A stretch of 64,000 nucleotides of DNA from Rebecca billardiae RCC1528 (GCA_965240325.2 OZ251234.1:2170001-2234000); one strand, 5' to 3'. Positions 32,681 through 46,582 are shown, counted from the stretch's first letter. Notes: generated from the sequence alone by a model not told the origin. Made by a program: numbers and translations.

Positions 32681-35600
32681 GGCGGAGGCGCCGTCGGCTG
32701 ACGGGGCAGGCGGCGCGGAGGCGCGGGTGGTGCAGCAGCAGCAGCAGCAGCAGCACGCCGCGGCGCAGCTGCTCGAGCGCGCCGCCGCGGCCGAGGCCGC
32801 CGTCGCCTCGGCCGCGGCGGAGGCGGAGGCGGCGGTGGCGGCGGCGGCGCGCCGCGCCGAGGCGGCGGCGGCCGACTCGGCCGCGGCCGCGGCGCGCGCG
32901 GCGGCGGCGGAGTGGGCGTCGGCGGCGGAGGCGTCGGCCGGCAAGGCGGAGGCCGCGCGCGCCGCCGCGCACGACGCCGCCTCCGCCGCCGCCTCCGCCG
33001 ACGCCGCCACCGCCGCCGCTGCCGCCAACGCCACCGCCTCGGCGCGCGCCGCCGCCGCCTTTGCCGCCGAGGCGGAGGCGGCGGTGGACGCGCGCGTGGC
33101 CGGCCTGCGCGCCGCGCTGCGCTCAGAGGCCGCGGCGCAGGCGGAGGCGGCGGCGCGGCAGCAGCGGGGCGCGGCGAGCGAGGCGGCCGCGAGCGCGCCC
33201 GCCGACGGCGCCGAGCCCGCCGCCGCCGCCGCGCTCGCGCAGCTCGAGCGCCGACTGGCGGCGGCGGAGGCGGCGGCCGCGGCCGCGCGCGCGGACGGCG
33301 GCGCGGCCTCGGACGAGGCCGCGGCGCGCGTGGCGGCCGCGGAGCGCGCGGCGAAGGCGGCGGCGGAGGCGGCGGGGCGCGCGACGGCGGAGGCGGCCGA
33401 GACGGCGTCGCGCGGCGGGGAGCGCCTCGCCGCCGCCCAGACGGCCGCCGCCTCCGCCGCCGACGCGGCGGCGGGCGCGGCGGCGCGCGCGGCCGCGGCC
33501 GAGGCCGCGGCGGACGCGGCGCGCGCCGCCGCGGCCGGCGCGGAGCAGGGCGCGGCGCGCGGCGCCGAGCGCGCGGCGGCGGCGGAGGCGGCGGCGGCGG
33601 CGACGTCCGAGGCGGCGGCGCGCGCGGCGGCGAACGCGACCGACGCCGCGGCGCGCCACGCCGAGCGCGTCGCCGCCGCCGAGGCCGCCGCCGAGGCGGC
33701 GGCCGCCGCCGGCGCGTCGGCGGCCGAGCGCGCCACCGCGGCCGCGGCCAGCGCGGCTGGTGCCGCCGACGCTGCCGCCGACGCGGAGGCGTCGGCGGCG
33801 ACGGCGGCGGAGGCGGCGAGCGGCGCGCTGGCCGGAGCGCACGACGCCGCCGCGCGGGACGCGGAGAGCCGCTCCGCCGCGGAGGCCGCCGCGGAGGCGG
33901 CGGCGACGGCGGCGGTCGAGGCGGCGGAGGCGGCGGCGGGCGCGATCGCGCGCGCCGCCGCGGCCGAGGCGGCGGCGGAGGCGACGGCGGCGGCGGCGGC
34001 GCGCGCGGCGGCGGACGCGGCGGAGGCGGCGGCGGAGGAAGCCGAGCGCGTGGACGCCGCCGAGACCGCCGCGCAGGCCGCCGCGGACGCCGTCGCCGCC
34101 GCCGCCTCGCGCGCCGCTGCGGCCGCGGCCAGCGCGGCCGCCGCCGCCGACGCTGCGGCCGACGCGGAGGCGTCGGCGGCGACGGCGGCGGAGGCGGCGA
34201 GCGGCGCGCTGGCCGGAGCGCACGACGCCGCCGCGCGGGACGCGGAGAGCCGCTCCGCCGCGGAGGCCGCCGCGGAGGCGGCGGCGACGGCGGCAGTCGA
34301 GGCGGCGGAGGCGGCGGCGGGCGCGATCGCGCGCGCCGCCGAGGCCGAGGCGGCGGCGGAGGCGACGGCGGAGGCGGCGGCGCGCGGCGCCGCGGCCGCG
34401 GCTTCGCAGGCGGCGGCCGCGGCGGCTGTGGCGGCTGAGGGCGCGGAGCGCGTGGCGGCGGCGGAGGCGGCGGCGTCGGCGGCGGCGGGCGCGGCGGCGG
34501 CGTCCTCCGAGCGCGTGGACGCGGTCGCCGCCACCGCCGCCGCCGCCACCGAGCGCGCCGCCGCAGCGGAGGCCGCGGCCGCCGCCGCGAGCGCCGCCGC
34601 CGAGCGCGCCGCCGCCGCCGCCGCCGCCGACGCGCGGCGCGGCGCGGAGGCCGAGGCGGCGGCGGCGGTGGCGGCGGCGTCGTCGGCGGAGGCGGTGGCG
34701 GGCGCGGGCGCGGCGGTGCGCGACGCGCGCGCCGCCGCCGAGCACGCCGCCGACGCGCGCGAGACCGCGAGCGCCGCCGCGGCCGCCGCGCAGCGCAGCG
34801 CCGCGGCGGGCGCGGCGGCGCCGCGCCAGCCGCCGGCCGCTGCTGAGGTGGCCGCCGCGGCCGCGGACGGCGGCGCGGCCGCGGCCGAGGCCGAAGAAGG
34901 GGCCGGGCTGCGCGAGCTGCGCGCGCAGCTGGGCGAGGCGGCGGGGCGCGTGCGCGAGGTGCAGGCCGAGCTGGGCGAGCTGCGCGCACAGCTGCGTGCC
35001 GCCAACGCCGCGCCGCCCTCCGGCGCGGATGGCGGCGCGCACGCGGCGGCGCACTCGGCGGGCGCCGCCGCCGCCGCTGCTGCGCCGCCGCCGCCAGAGC
35101 CGCCGGGCGCGCAGCCCGAGGCGGGCGGGAGCGGGGCCGGCGGCTGGCTGTGGGCGTGGGCGCGCCCCGACACCGCCGCCTCCGGCCCGACCGCCGCCAG
35201 CCCCACGGCCGCCGAGGCGGCGGCGGAGGCCGCGCCGCGCGCGCCCGCGGCCGGCGCGCGCGGCGGGTGCGCGGACGCGGACGCGGTGCAGGCGTGCGCC
35301 GCCGCGCTGGCCAACGCGAGCTGCGCGCGCGCGGTCGCCGCGGCGGAGGTGGCGGCGGCAGCGGCCGCGATCGCCGTGTCGGGCGCCGCGCGCGCGCCCG
35401 CACCGGCGGACGCCGCCGCCGCGCCCACCGCACACACCTACTGCGCCGGCGGCGCCCGAAGCGGCGACGCGGCCGGCGCCGCCGGTTCGGGCGCCGCCCT
35501 GTCCGAGGCTGCCGTGCGCGCGCTCGTCTCGGCCGAGCTGGACGTCTTCGCGGCGGACGGCGTGGCGATGCGCGACTGGGCGGCCGCCGCGCTCGGCGGG

Positions 35601-36596
35601 CGCGTCCTCGCGCACTCGCCCGCGTACGCGCCGCGCGCCGCCGCGCGGCTGCGCGGCTGGGCGCGCCGCGGCGGCGACGGCGGCGGCGCGTGGGGCGGCG
35701 CGTGGGTGCTCGGGCCGCGCGGCGGCGCCCGCGCGCTGAGCAGCGGCAACGGCACCGCCGCCGCCGCCGCCGCCGCCGCCTCCGCTGCCGAGCCCACGTG
35801 GGCGGAGAGCGTGGTGGGCGCGGCCGCGCGCTCGCGCGCGTGGCTCCGCGCGTCCTGGCGCGCCGCCACCGCCGCGCTGCTCCCGCCCGCCGCCGCGCCC
35901 GCCGCGGGCGCCGCCCCGCTGCCGCTGCCGGACGGCTCGCTGCAGCTGGGCCGCGCGCCCGCGCTGCTGCTCACGCCCGGCCGGCTGCCGGGCGAGTGCT
36001 GGCCCGCGGCGGGCCCGCGCGCGCGCGTGCTGCTCAAGCTCGCGCGGCGCGTGGTGCCCACCGCGTTCACGCTCGACCACGCGCCCGCCGCGCTGCTGCT
36101 GCCCGAGGACGCCTCGGCCGCGCCCGCCAACCTGAGCGTGTGGGGCGTGCGCGCGGGGCCGGCCGAGGGCGTGCGCGGCTGGCGCGCCGACCCCTCGCCC
36201 GCCGACGCCGCGCGCCTCTTTGGCGGCGAGAGCGGCGCGCGCGTGCTGCTCGCGCGCGCGCACATGCGCACGCCGCCCGCGCGCGGCACCTTCACCTTCG
36301 CCGCGACCGCCGCGACCGCCGCCGCCGCCGCCGCGCACGCGCCGGGCGGCAGCGCCGCGCCCCCGCCCTCCGCCGCCGCCGAGGGCTTCGAGCTGCTCGA
36401 GCTGCGCGTGGACGCCAACGGCGGCCACCCGGCGTACACGTGCCTCTACCGCTTCCGCGTGCACGGCACGCCCGCGCAGCCGCGCGGGCACGGGGCCGAC
36501 GGCGCACACGGCGGCATCGCGGAGGCGGCGGCGGGTGACGATGCTGCGGCTGCTGATGCGCCCACCGTCAACGATGAGGATGAGCGCTCAGCGTGA
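31431..36596 (+). CDS. SUN-domain nuclear-envelope protein with long Ala-rich rod
   Basis: A single exon of 1,721 codons from ATG 31431. The N terminus (1-90) is basic and Ser/Pro-rich, as expected for the nucleoplasmic side. One membrane span lies at about residues 95-118 (ALLLLASAIAAALFVALH). A ~1,200-residue Ala-rich heptad-like rod follows, with frequent Glu, Arg and Asp. The C-terminal SUN domain lies at about 1350-1685 and shows PGECWPAAGP, VVPTAFTLDHAP, ANLSVWGV and GHPAYTCLYRFRVHG, matching Sad1/UNC-84 proteins. SUN proteins cross the inner nuclear membrane and bind KASH partners to form LINC bridges. The rod is far longer than in animal SUN1/SUN2 and of poor complexity. An internal 381-bp duplication is noted separately. 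The SUN call is firm; partners are unknown. Confidence 0.9.
33741..34361 (+). repeat. 381-bp (127-residue) tandem duplication within the SUN rod
   Basis: The word ACGCGGAGGCGTCGGCGGCG at 33781 recurs at 34162, an offset of 381 bp. The flanking ~240 bp match nearly base for base, including GCGCGCTGGCCGGAGCGCAC. The copy number change keeps the frame and lengthens the coiled rod. Confidence 0.85.
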
Positions 36597-36938
36597 CCGA
36601 CGACGACGACGTCTGACGAGCGCTGTGCGGCCAGCAGCCCTCGGCAGCGCTGCAGCGCTGCGACTGCTATCACGGTCATGCGCGCCACGCCGCTCAGTCG
36701 GCGACGGGCCGCCGGCCGGGCACTGCACGGGTCACGTGTACTGCCGGACGACTGCGCGTCACGTCTGTGACCGGGTGTGGCGCGCGACTTGCTCACTTGG
36801 TCGACTGCGCGCGCACGCTGCCAACCGTCAGCGAGTTCCGTCATCAGTCCGTCCCCCGAACCAAGCCGGCCGGATTGGATGCCCTTGACATTCTGTGTTA
36901 ACCGCCAAGTGTGCATCACGTTAAATCATAGTAAACTG
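36597..36938. other. 3' flank of the SUN gene, nothing recognised
   Basis: Base composition falls and the open frames are short. A polyadenylation region is expected, but no signal can be assigned. Confidence 0.5.
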
Positions 36939-36940
36939 TA

Positions 36941-37924
36941 TCTCTTTGTTGGCCGCGGGGAAGAATACGCTAGCGTATCTTCGATGGCGCCCCGGCGCGC
37001 GTGAGCTCTGACGGCGCGTAGGAGGCGCGCGCGAGGGCGGCCGCGGGCGCGATTGATGCCTGGGACCTCAACGACAACTCACATGACGAGACATTCTCTT
37101 CTGATGCCGATGACGGCCCTCCAGAGGCGACCGCGCTCGACGACGGTCGTGATTTGGACGACTGCGGCGCTGCGCGGCGTGAGGCGGAGGAAAGCGGCGC
37201 GGCGCAGGGCTTCGAGCGGGCTGTGGCGATGGAGCAACTTATCATCGTCAACGCCATCGCCCCGAGTGCCACCGCGCTGCCGCACGCCACGCCAGTTGCG
37301 CCAGTGCAAGCTACGCGCGGCCGCTGCGGCACGAGCCGGGGGCGTGGCCAGCAGCGCGGTGGCCGCGGTGCCTGAGCAGGGCGTTGCAGGTGCGACCAGC
37401 GCGCCGCTGCCACCGCGCGCTCGTCAACAGTTGATGGAGTCGCGAATGCCGTACGTCCCGCCGACTAGCCCGCCCTGTGTGCTGTCGCCGTGACCCCTCA
37501 ATGCTGTTGGTCGTCCGACGACGAGCTGCCGAGCGCGTCGCTGAGCGTGTCGCTCAAAACGTCAGTCGTGGAGCTCTCTGACGTGCGCGGCGCTTGCTGC
37601 CCATTAAGTCAATCATGTTGGGCACCTCCTGGGGCACCTCTGGCTGAAGTCTTAGCCTCTGAGGTCTCGAACATAGCCGGCGCTAGCGTACTACCGGCAC
37701 CCTCAAAAGGAAGATACGCTAGCGTCCTTCGACTTTTGGACGGTTCCGGCGGTCGGACGGTCGCCTTGCGGCACCTGACGCCCAAACCCGAGCGGGTCCC
37801 AAGGTTTTCGAGGTCGCTGAACGCATTTGCCGCTGGGGCCGAGGTCTGAAAACCAAGCGATTGCGGCGTTTCTCGCGATTTTGTGGTCGGAAGGACGCTA
37901 GCGTATCTTCGGCCAACAAAGAGA
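36941..37924. mobile_element. TA-flanked TIR element, 984 bp, non-autonomous
   Basis: The left end TCTCTTTGTTGGCCG (36941-36955) is repeated inverted as CGGCCAACAAAGAGA (37910-37924). Just inside both ends is the palindrome ACGCTAGCGT within GAAGA(A)TACGCTAGCGT, and a third copy of that word sits near 37710. TA flanks both ends (36939-36940 and 37925-37926), as expected for a Tc1/mariner-type target duplication. A frame open from 37022 to 37375 encodes an acidic stretch (DDGPPEATALDDGRDLDDC) then GRGRGQQRGGRG, but has no early ATG and no transposase motif. Confidence 0.65.
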
Positions 37925-38671
37925 TACTACGCGTCGGCTTCTCCAATTCGCCTCGGGGTCGCGGCCGAAAAAAATCCGGCCTGCGCCCGCGACGGCGCGC
38001 GGCCGAGCTCGGGCCGACTCGGGAGGTCGGCGCGCGGCGCCACAACGCGTGGTGGCGCGCGTGCGTCCCGGAGCGCGATCTAGACTACGCGCGCGCGCTC
38101 ACGTGCCCTCGGGGGTACAGAGGGCCTGCAACCGCCCCCGCGTAGTGCGGCATGCCGCCTGCACCGCGTTCGCGTCCAGTCGTCGCCGAGCACCCAGATC
38201 CATCGGTGCACGCAAGCGTGGCCGGCCTGAGGGCCGGTCGGCGAAGCCGCTGAGCGCGGATCTGATGCATGCCATTCTGTGCATGCATGTGTACAGCACA
38301 GCGCCCACCGCGCTGACCACGACCGTCGTCATGACGTTCAGCGCGGGCATCACGCACTGCTGCTGCCGGCTGATGGGCGCGCGGCAAGCAGTGATGGCAA
38401 GCTGCCCCACCGCCCAGCAGCCGAGCTGGGGGGCTTAGCAGCCGCAGTACGCGTAGCTGGGTCCTGCAGCTGGGCGGCGGGGCAGTTACGAGTACTGCTG
38501 GGCGCTCGGAGTACATCAGCGCCACAGCGTTGCGGGCCGGCGGCGCGGCCAGACGGCCGGCGGCGCGGCCGACGGCCGGCCGGCAGACGGCAGCCGGCCA
38601 GTGGCAGTAGCCGGACAGGCGGAGCGATTCGAGCTGTGTTCTGAGGTGGGCAGGCTCCGCACTGATGACAG
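37925..38671 (+). repeat. Left arm of a large inverted repeat (747 bp)
   Basis: Runs from TACTACGCGTCGGCTTCTCC to GCACTGATGACAG and is the reverse complement, with few differences, of 39033-39782. Its outer edge touches the TIR element exactly. Short frames inside have no domain. Confidence 0.9.
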
Positions 38672-39032
38672 CAGATGACATATATGTGATACGCTTTAGT
38701 CGTAGTAGCAGACAAAGATGATGTGGCATGTGCTTGTGCAATGTGCCTGCGGCCGCCGCGCGGGTCACGCCGCTGCGGTGAACCGCCGCGCAACCATAAG
38801 CCGCGAGTTCATCACGCGCTGTTCCGCGTGTACCCGAGCTGCGCGCGAGGAGATCTTCGCCACCGCGGTCGCACTCGCCATGCTCAGGAGACGACACAGC
38901 AGGTGGCGGGACTTCTGAAGGGTGGCACGCTGATCCACCTCGCGCTCTGTATCTGGTGGCTCGCCGTCGCCCGAAAGGCAGGGCGTATTGGCGGCACGAC
39001 GACACTGACGGATATCCTGAACACCGATTACA
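38672..39032. other. 361-bp unique spacer between inverted-repeat arms
   Basis: No intact gene. It contains frames of up to about 65 codons without recognisable features. The arms on each side would fold into a cruciform or hairpin with this as the loop. Confidence 0.7.
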
Positions 39033-39782
39033 CTGTCATCAGTGCGGAGCCTGCCCACCTCAGAACACAGCTCGAATCGCTCCGCCTGTCCGGCTACTGC
39101 CACTGGCCGGCTGCCGTCTGCCGGCCGGCTGTCGGCCGCGCCGCCGGCCGTCGGCCGCGCCGCCGGCCCGCAACGCTGTGGCGCTGATGTACTCCGAGCG
39201 CCCAGCAGTACTCGTAACTGCCCCGCCGCCCAGCTGCAGGACCCAGCTACGCGTACTGCGGCTGCTAAGCCCCCCAGCTCGGCTGCTGGGCGGTGGGGCA
39301 GCTTGCCATCACTGCTTGCCGCGCGCCCTGATCCGAGCCGGCAGCAGCAGTGCGTGATGCCCGCGCTGAACGTCATGACGACGGTCGTGGTCAGCGCGGT
39401 GGGCGCTGTGCTGTACACATGCATGCACAGAATGTCATGCATCAGATCCGCGCTCAGCGGCTTCGCCGACCGGCCCTCAGGCCGGTCACGCTTGCGTGCA
39501 CCGATGGATCTGGGTGCTCGGCGATGACTGGACGCGAACGCGGTGCAGGCGGCATGCCGCACTACGCGGGGGCGGTTGCAGGCCCTCTGTACCCCCGAGG
39601 GCACGTGAGCGCGCGCGCGTAGTCTAGATCGCGCTCCGGGACGCACGCGCGCCACCACGCGTTGTGGCGCCGCGCGCCGACCTCCCGAGTCGGCCCGAGC
39701 TCGGCCGCGCGCCGTCGCGGGCGCAGGCCGGATTTTTTTCGGCCGCGACCCCGAGGCGAATTGGAGAAGCCGACGCGTAGTA
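39033..39782 (-). repeat. Right arm of the large inverted repeat (750 bp)
   Basis: Mirror of 37925-38671. It ends in CCGACGCGTAGTA at 39782, then unrelated AT-rich sequence begins. Visible differences include CTGATCCGAGCCGGCAGCAG here against the mirrored TGATGGGCGCGCGGCAAGCA region of the left arm, plus single-base changes. Confidence 0.9.
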
Positions 39783-40144
39783 GTAATGATTCATCCCATG
39801 CTCAGTCAAGCCGATGAGATCATAGGGAGGTCGAGATGTCGTTGAAATTATGCTCAGTCAATGATCAATTACCTCGCCGCGATCTCGGCGTTGTTGCGGT
39901 AACCAAGTGAGTCTGGCACAAGTTAAATCTACCGAGGTTTTTAACCTTCATAGCAATCTCGCGGCTTCAAATGGTAATGCATTAACGCTGCTGATGCCCC
40001 TCCAGGTGCGCATCTCCGCTGCGAACCCCGCCGAACGGCCTTCTTGTTGAACCGGATACCGTACCGGCACGGCCGAGCAGGCGAGCACGCCCTTCTTCCA
40101 ACGGGACGACCTGCTTCGCGTACAGTTCGCACGTGGACTTCCGC
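39783..40144. other. Upstream region of the F-box/ankyrin-like gene
   Basis: AT-richer up to about 39990, then GC-rich. It presumably holds the promoter, with no defined motif. TTGAAATTATGCTCAGTCAA and CATGCTCAGTCAAGC share a short direct repeat near 39800 and 39850. Confidence 0.4.
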
Positions 40145-41482
40145 ATGTCGTCCCTGGTGGCTATCCTCGGCACCGGCGAGCACCTCCGACTCGTGATCGA
40201 CGAGCTGGACGAGGACGACGCCCTCTGCGTGGCGCTCTGCTGCAAGGCGACGCACGACGCCACGCTCGCTCGATTCCCCGCGGGCATCTGCACGCGCACG
40301 GAGGCGGCTTGCAAATCGACGGCGCATGCAGCCTGGGCTATGGGCCTCGGCGAGGGGCACTCGCCGGCGGGCGCTCGCGTCTGGGCGGCGGCGGCGCGCC
40401 TCAACCGAGTCCACATCATGCGCGTGCTCGTCAAGCTCGGCATCGACGCCGACGGCAGCGCGCTGTGCGAGGCCGCACGGCACGGCTCTCTCTTCAGCGT
40501 CGAGTGGCTGCTCGTGCACCACGGGCTGATCCCGGGCCCGCGCGAGGTCGAGGCGGCGGCGGCGGGCGGTCAGCCACGTATCCTCGAGCGCTTCCTCACC
40601 CTCAGCGGCGTCCGCTGGGACTCCGACGCGTACGTCGCCGCGGCGCGCAGCGGCTGCACCGTGTGCATCCGGCTGCTGATGGAGCACGAGACGGACGCCT
40701 TCGACCTCGACCTCGACGTGTACACCAACTACACCGACCCGTCTGTCCCGCACGAGCTGGCGGCGGAGGCAGCGCCGCCGGCGGAGCTGGGGCGGCTCGA
40801 GACTCCCACGCTCGCCCCGCGCGACCAGCCCATCCCCGCGCCGGACTCGGCCGCGCGCCTCGCCTCACCGGCCTCGTCGCGGCCGGCGCCGCCCCAGCAG
40901 CAGGAGCCAGCCGGCCCGTTGCGGAGGTGGCTGCGGCGCGTGCTCGGCCTGGCGGCATCCTCGCCCGAGCGGCAGCGGCGAAGCACGCCGACGACGGCTT
41001 CGCCGCCGCCGCCTGGCCCCAGCCCGCTGCCGCCGCCATCGCCCTCCGCCACGCAGCCGGCGCAGGAGGACACCCCGTGGTACGAGCAGCAGGGCCGACC
41101 GCCGACGGCACCGCCGCCGCCGGTCGTGCGCAGGCGGTGGGACGAGCGCGCGTGCGAAGCGGCGGCGGCCGCGCGACAGTTGGAGGCGCTCGAGGTCCTG
41201 CTCGTCCACGGCGCGCCGTGCACGACGCGGGCGCGCCAGTATGTCACGCCCCACGCCGCCGTGCCCATAGCCGACGGCTTGACGAGCTCGTATCATCATC
41301 ACTCACATCAGCTGCAGCAGTGGGCGCCGGGCGGCTCCGATGAGGCGCGCTCGCACGCCACAGACACGGATGATCAGATGGCAGCCGCGGTCGCGACGGT
41401 GGCGAGTGGCGATGGCGATGACTCGGCACCGGGCGACGCCGACAGCTGGATGCGGGCCGTGAGCGCTGGCGGCGGCGGATGA
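40145..41482 (+). CDS. F-box/ankyrin-like repeat protein, 445 residues
   Basis: ATG at 40145 (MSSLVAILGTGEHL). Residues 10-45 (HLRLVIDELDEDDALCVALC then CKATHDATLARFP) look like the degenerate F-box found ahead of ankyrin repeats in many algal proteins. Residues ~75-190 form four ankyrin-like helices pairs: VWAAAARLNRVHIMRVLVKL, ALCEAARHGSLFSVEWLLVH, EVEAAAAGGQPRILERFLTL and AYVAAARSGCTVCIRLLMEH. A Pro/Ser-rich disordered segment (~220-320) follows, with one more ankyrin-like unit near 330 (ACEAAAAARQLEALEVLLVH). A substrate-recruiting role in ubiquitination is a family-level guess. GC3-rich and intronless. It stands alone among repeats and might be a lineage-expanded family member. Confidence 0.7.
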   Translation: MSSLVAILGTGEHLRLVIDELDEDDALCVALCCKATHDATLARFPAGICTRTEAACKSTAHAAWAMGLGEGHSPAGARVWAAAARLNRVHIMRVLVKLGIDADGSALCEAARHGSLFSVEWLLVHHGLIPGPREVEAAAAGGQPRILERFLTLSGVRWDSDAYVAAARSGCTVCIRLLMEHETDAFDLDLDVYTNYTDPSVPHELAAEAAPPAELGRLETPTLAPRDQPIPAPDSAARLASPASSRPAPPQQQEPAGPLRRWLRRVLGLAASSPERQRRSTPTTASPPPPGPSPLPPPSPSATQPAQEDTPWYEQQGRPPTAPPPPVVRRRWDERACEAAAAARQLEALEVLLVHGAPCTTRARQYVTPHAAVPIADGLTSSYHHHSHQLQQWAPGGSDEARSHATDTDDQMAAAVATVASGDGDDSAPGDADSWMRAVSAGGGG

Positions 41483-43175
41483 CCGCGCCGCATTATCGTC
41501 ACGCTACTACTTACTATCTGATGGCCTCGCGCGCGGACATGCACGGCATCAGTGCGACATATATATATATATCGTAGTATCTAACAGTGACGCTGATGAC
41601 GAGCAGTGACTGACTGAGTGACGACGACGACCCGCGCCGTAGACTCACGCGGTAGAGGGCGGGTCAGAGCCCCACTGGGGGGTGCGTGGCCCAAAATCCA
41701 ACTTCCTGTCGTCTTGAGATGAGGCTCTCAAACTTCGGGATGTCAATGTTCGCCTGAAATGAGCTGGGGTCACGCTGACAAGTTTTGCGGAAAAATGCCT
41801 CACATACTGGAGATATACGACCTCAATCTCGACGCGATCTCGGCAACATTAGTGAGGGGAGATCTATACACGACGATCTCCAAGGTGATCTCGCTATTTG
41901 CATCAGGCCAGAATCGCACCGTCTAGATCACATTTTGGCAGTCTGAAATTGGCACGGGCGGATTCTACACCCTGGAATTAAGCCTTAACGCCTACTAACT
42001 AGTTCGTCCAAGTAAATACTACGACCCGTGTGATAGCTAGTTCATGCTAATAAGAGATTTCGGGAGATTGTGGCACCCGAGAGTGTAACGGTCGGAGCTC
42101 TCGGACCCCACTACCGGGGTAAATTATTACCGGCGGGCCGCGCCGCGCCGCCGGAACGCCCTGCCCCCGTTGCGGCTGCGATGATGATTTCGATCGTCGT
42201 ATAGTCATCTGCTGATCAGATGATGATATATATATATATGCATCGCGTCGTCTGCATATCATCATCAGGCCGCCTGCTGCTGATTATGGCCCGCGGTGCA
42301 GGGCGGAGCGCGCAGCGTGGAGCCCGCACCAGCGGGCCCGAACCACGTTTCAAAAAGATCTTTGATCAAGAAAAAAGGGACGGGGGGCGGCGGAAAAAAG
42401 GGACGGGGGGCGATTTTTAGGGCTGGCGGAGACCGAGTTTCGAGTTTTTGAGATCGCATTGAGAGGTCTATCAGGCCAAAAAAAAGCGCGCCCAGCTGAT
42501 TCCCTTAAGTAAAGTGCGATCTGGACGTCAGCTGGACGTGACATTAGTGTAACGGTTCGTTACGAGCGAATCGTACTCGTCTTCCCGGATCGCGTGACGT
42601 CCGGACTGGGCCACATCCGGATCGTCGGAGGTGACGTGCCCCGGCACCGGATCGATGGGCGATGGCGGATATGCGGGACGGCGCCTGCACGTGCCTCCGG
42701 ACCCGCCTCCCGCTTGCTGCTCACGCAGTCAGCTGCGACCGTGGCGCATGATCGCAGAAGCAGTGCCGGCAGTACGGCCTGCATCAGCTAGTGCCGCGCC
42801 GTCGTGGCGCGCGCGGTACGGTTGCGCGTTTGCAGCGCTCGCCGCTCGGCGGCGACGGCACGCGCGTGCGGCTCAGGTGTGTCAAATGCGGTCTCGTCGG
42901 CGCGCTTTCGCCTGCCACCTCGTGCACCCGTGCCGCCAGTTTCATCGTCTTCATGAGGACTGCTGCTGCTGTCGCCATCCGCTCTCCATCACCCCGAGTC
43001 GCCGGTCGCGCGGCGCGCGCGGTAGGCACTAGGCAGGGCGTACGGTCACTCACCCGTGCAACGGGTCAAGTGGCCAGAGTACGTCTGGTCGTTGGCTGGC
43101 ACGGGCCGCAGCGCTAAAGCACCCTGCTGTCACACCCGACTCCTTCAGTACTCCGAGCTCCGCGGCACGACTCAC

Positions 43176-43305
43176 TCGGCACGATCGCGGACGGGTCGGA
43201 TCCGAGCTGATCAGCCAGAGTTGGACACAGTTTGGCAGCTACTAGTAGTAATTCCGATGCCGATGGCACGATCGCGGACGGGTCGGATCCGAGCTGATCA
43301 GCCAG
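43176..43305. repeat. Short direct repeat (41 bp, two copies)
   Basis: GGCACGATCGCGGACGGGTC followed by GGATCCGAGCTGATCAGCCA occurs at about 43177 and again at about 43265, followed by diverged shared words (TTGGAC, TTTGGCAGCTA). This looks like a local duplication. Confidence 0.85.
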
Positions 43306-43554
43306 TTGGACATTTGGCAGCTAGTTGTCAGACGGACGTCCGATTTGACGACCGGTGCCGGGTGCGGTCTCAGGTCCGCTGCTGTGATTGTGTGAAGTGT
43401 GAATGAGTCTCGCGGTCGCGCAGGCAGGGCGACGGTCGGACTAATATAGCTTCAGTCATCTCAGAACCGACTTCAACTGGCGAACTGCCACTACGGCGGA
43501 GAGCCGCGATTGCACGGCCACCGCGGGCCCCCAACTGCGTTGATTCTATGCAGA

Positions 43555-43577
43555 AAAGGACCGCGGAACGCGGTCCT
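43555..43577. other. Perfect hairpin, 10-bp arms, 3-nt loop
   Basis: AAGGACCGCG and CGCGGTCCTT are separated by GAA and followed by (TA)n. It would form a stable stem. In eukaryotic intergenic DNA its role is unknown. Confidence 0.7.
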
Positions 43578-44398
43578 TATTATATATATATATATGTGGC
43601 GTTATAACGGAGTTATAACCGAGTGTGTCGGGAGGCTGGAAAGGCGACGCGCAGCTGGTGGACAAGGGCCGCCATCGTCTTCTAGGTCCTGCAGGTAGTT
43701 GTAGCCGATTTCCGGAGCTCATCGGCCACGGAGCTATCCTTTATCATCATCATGGCGGCCGCTGGTCCTTTCATATCGGCCAACCACACTGGCTCCTCTA
43801 TAAGTACCCGCTCCGCTCCACTATCCGGCGCTCGAGATCATATCCAAGATCATCTTAAGTCGGCATGGCAACGTATTACCAAAGTTCATCAAGCAGCCCA
43901 CCTATCAGAGCTCGCTCGATCATCGGTTACACGACCTTTCCGCTTTCGGGCCAAGCTGCTCATCTCTAGGCCACCCCTGCTTGCCTGCGCATCGCCATCA
44001 GCAAAGCCCGAGGTCTCATCTCCTCTGCGTTCCTTGCTTGTGCTCGTTGCGAAACCCGCCATCCGCCCCTGCAGCCTCCGTTGTGGTTGACGACCTTGTC
44101 GTCAGGCCTGTGAGTGCTGAGCTTGCCTGAGCCAGGGACCTTGCTGCCACGCTGGCGCAGTCTGCGCGCAGCTTTGGCACCGTCGGCTCAGTCGCTCTTC
44201 CCGTTCAGCCAGGGACAAATCTCCACCATGCGCAAGTATATATATACATCACCATTTCTGCATGGCGTGTATCATCGGCATTTGCTGCATGCTCACTCAC
44301 ATGTGCTGCAATACCTGCCCTCGCATGCACATCACGCAGATTGTGGGTAGGTGATGTTCGTCCATACTCAATGGCGTCGCGTCGCTTTCTATGCAGGA

Positions 44399-46581
<2,183 letters not shown>

Positions 46582-46582
46582 A

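Noticed and set aside
30938-36509. Several minus-strand Ala/Arg-rich frames opposite the SUN gene
   Set aside because: They mirror the Ala-rich rod. The SUN domain on the plus strand explains the region.
37022-37375. Open frame inside the 984-bp TIR element, acidic then RG-rich
   Set aside because: No early ATG, no DDE or DNA-binding motif, and codon use unlike the genes. Kept only as a note under the element.
38672-39032. CRISPR-like or phage-like reading of the repeat region at 37-40 kb
   Set aside because: There is no array of short spaced repeats. The structure is one large inverted repeat in a eukaryotic context with introns nearby.
41641-41705. Possible tRNA-like stretch (ACGCGGTAGAGGGCGGGTC)
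   Set aside because: No matching acceptor stem, anticodon loop or TTCRANNC box could be assembled.
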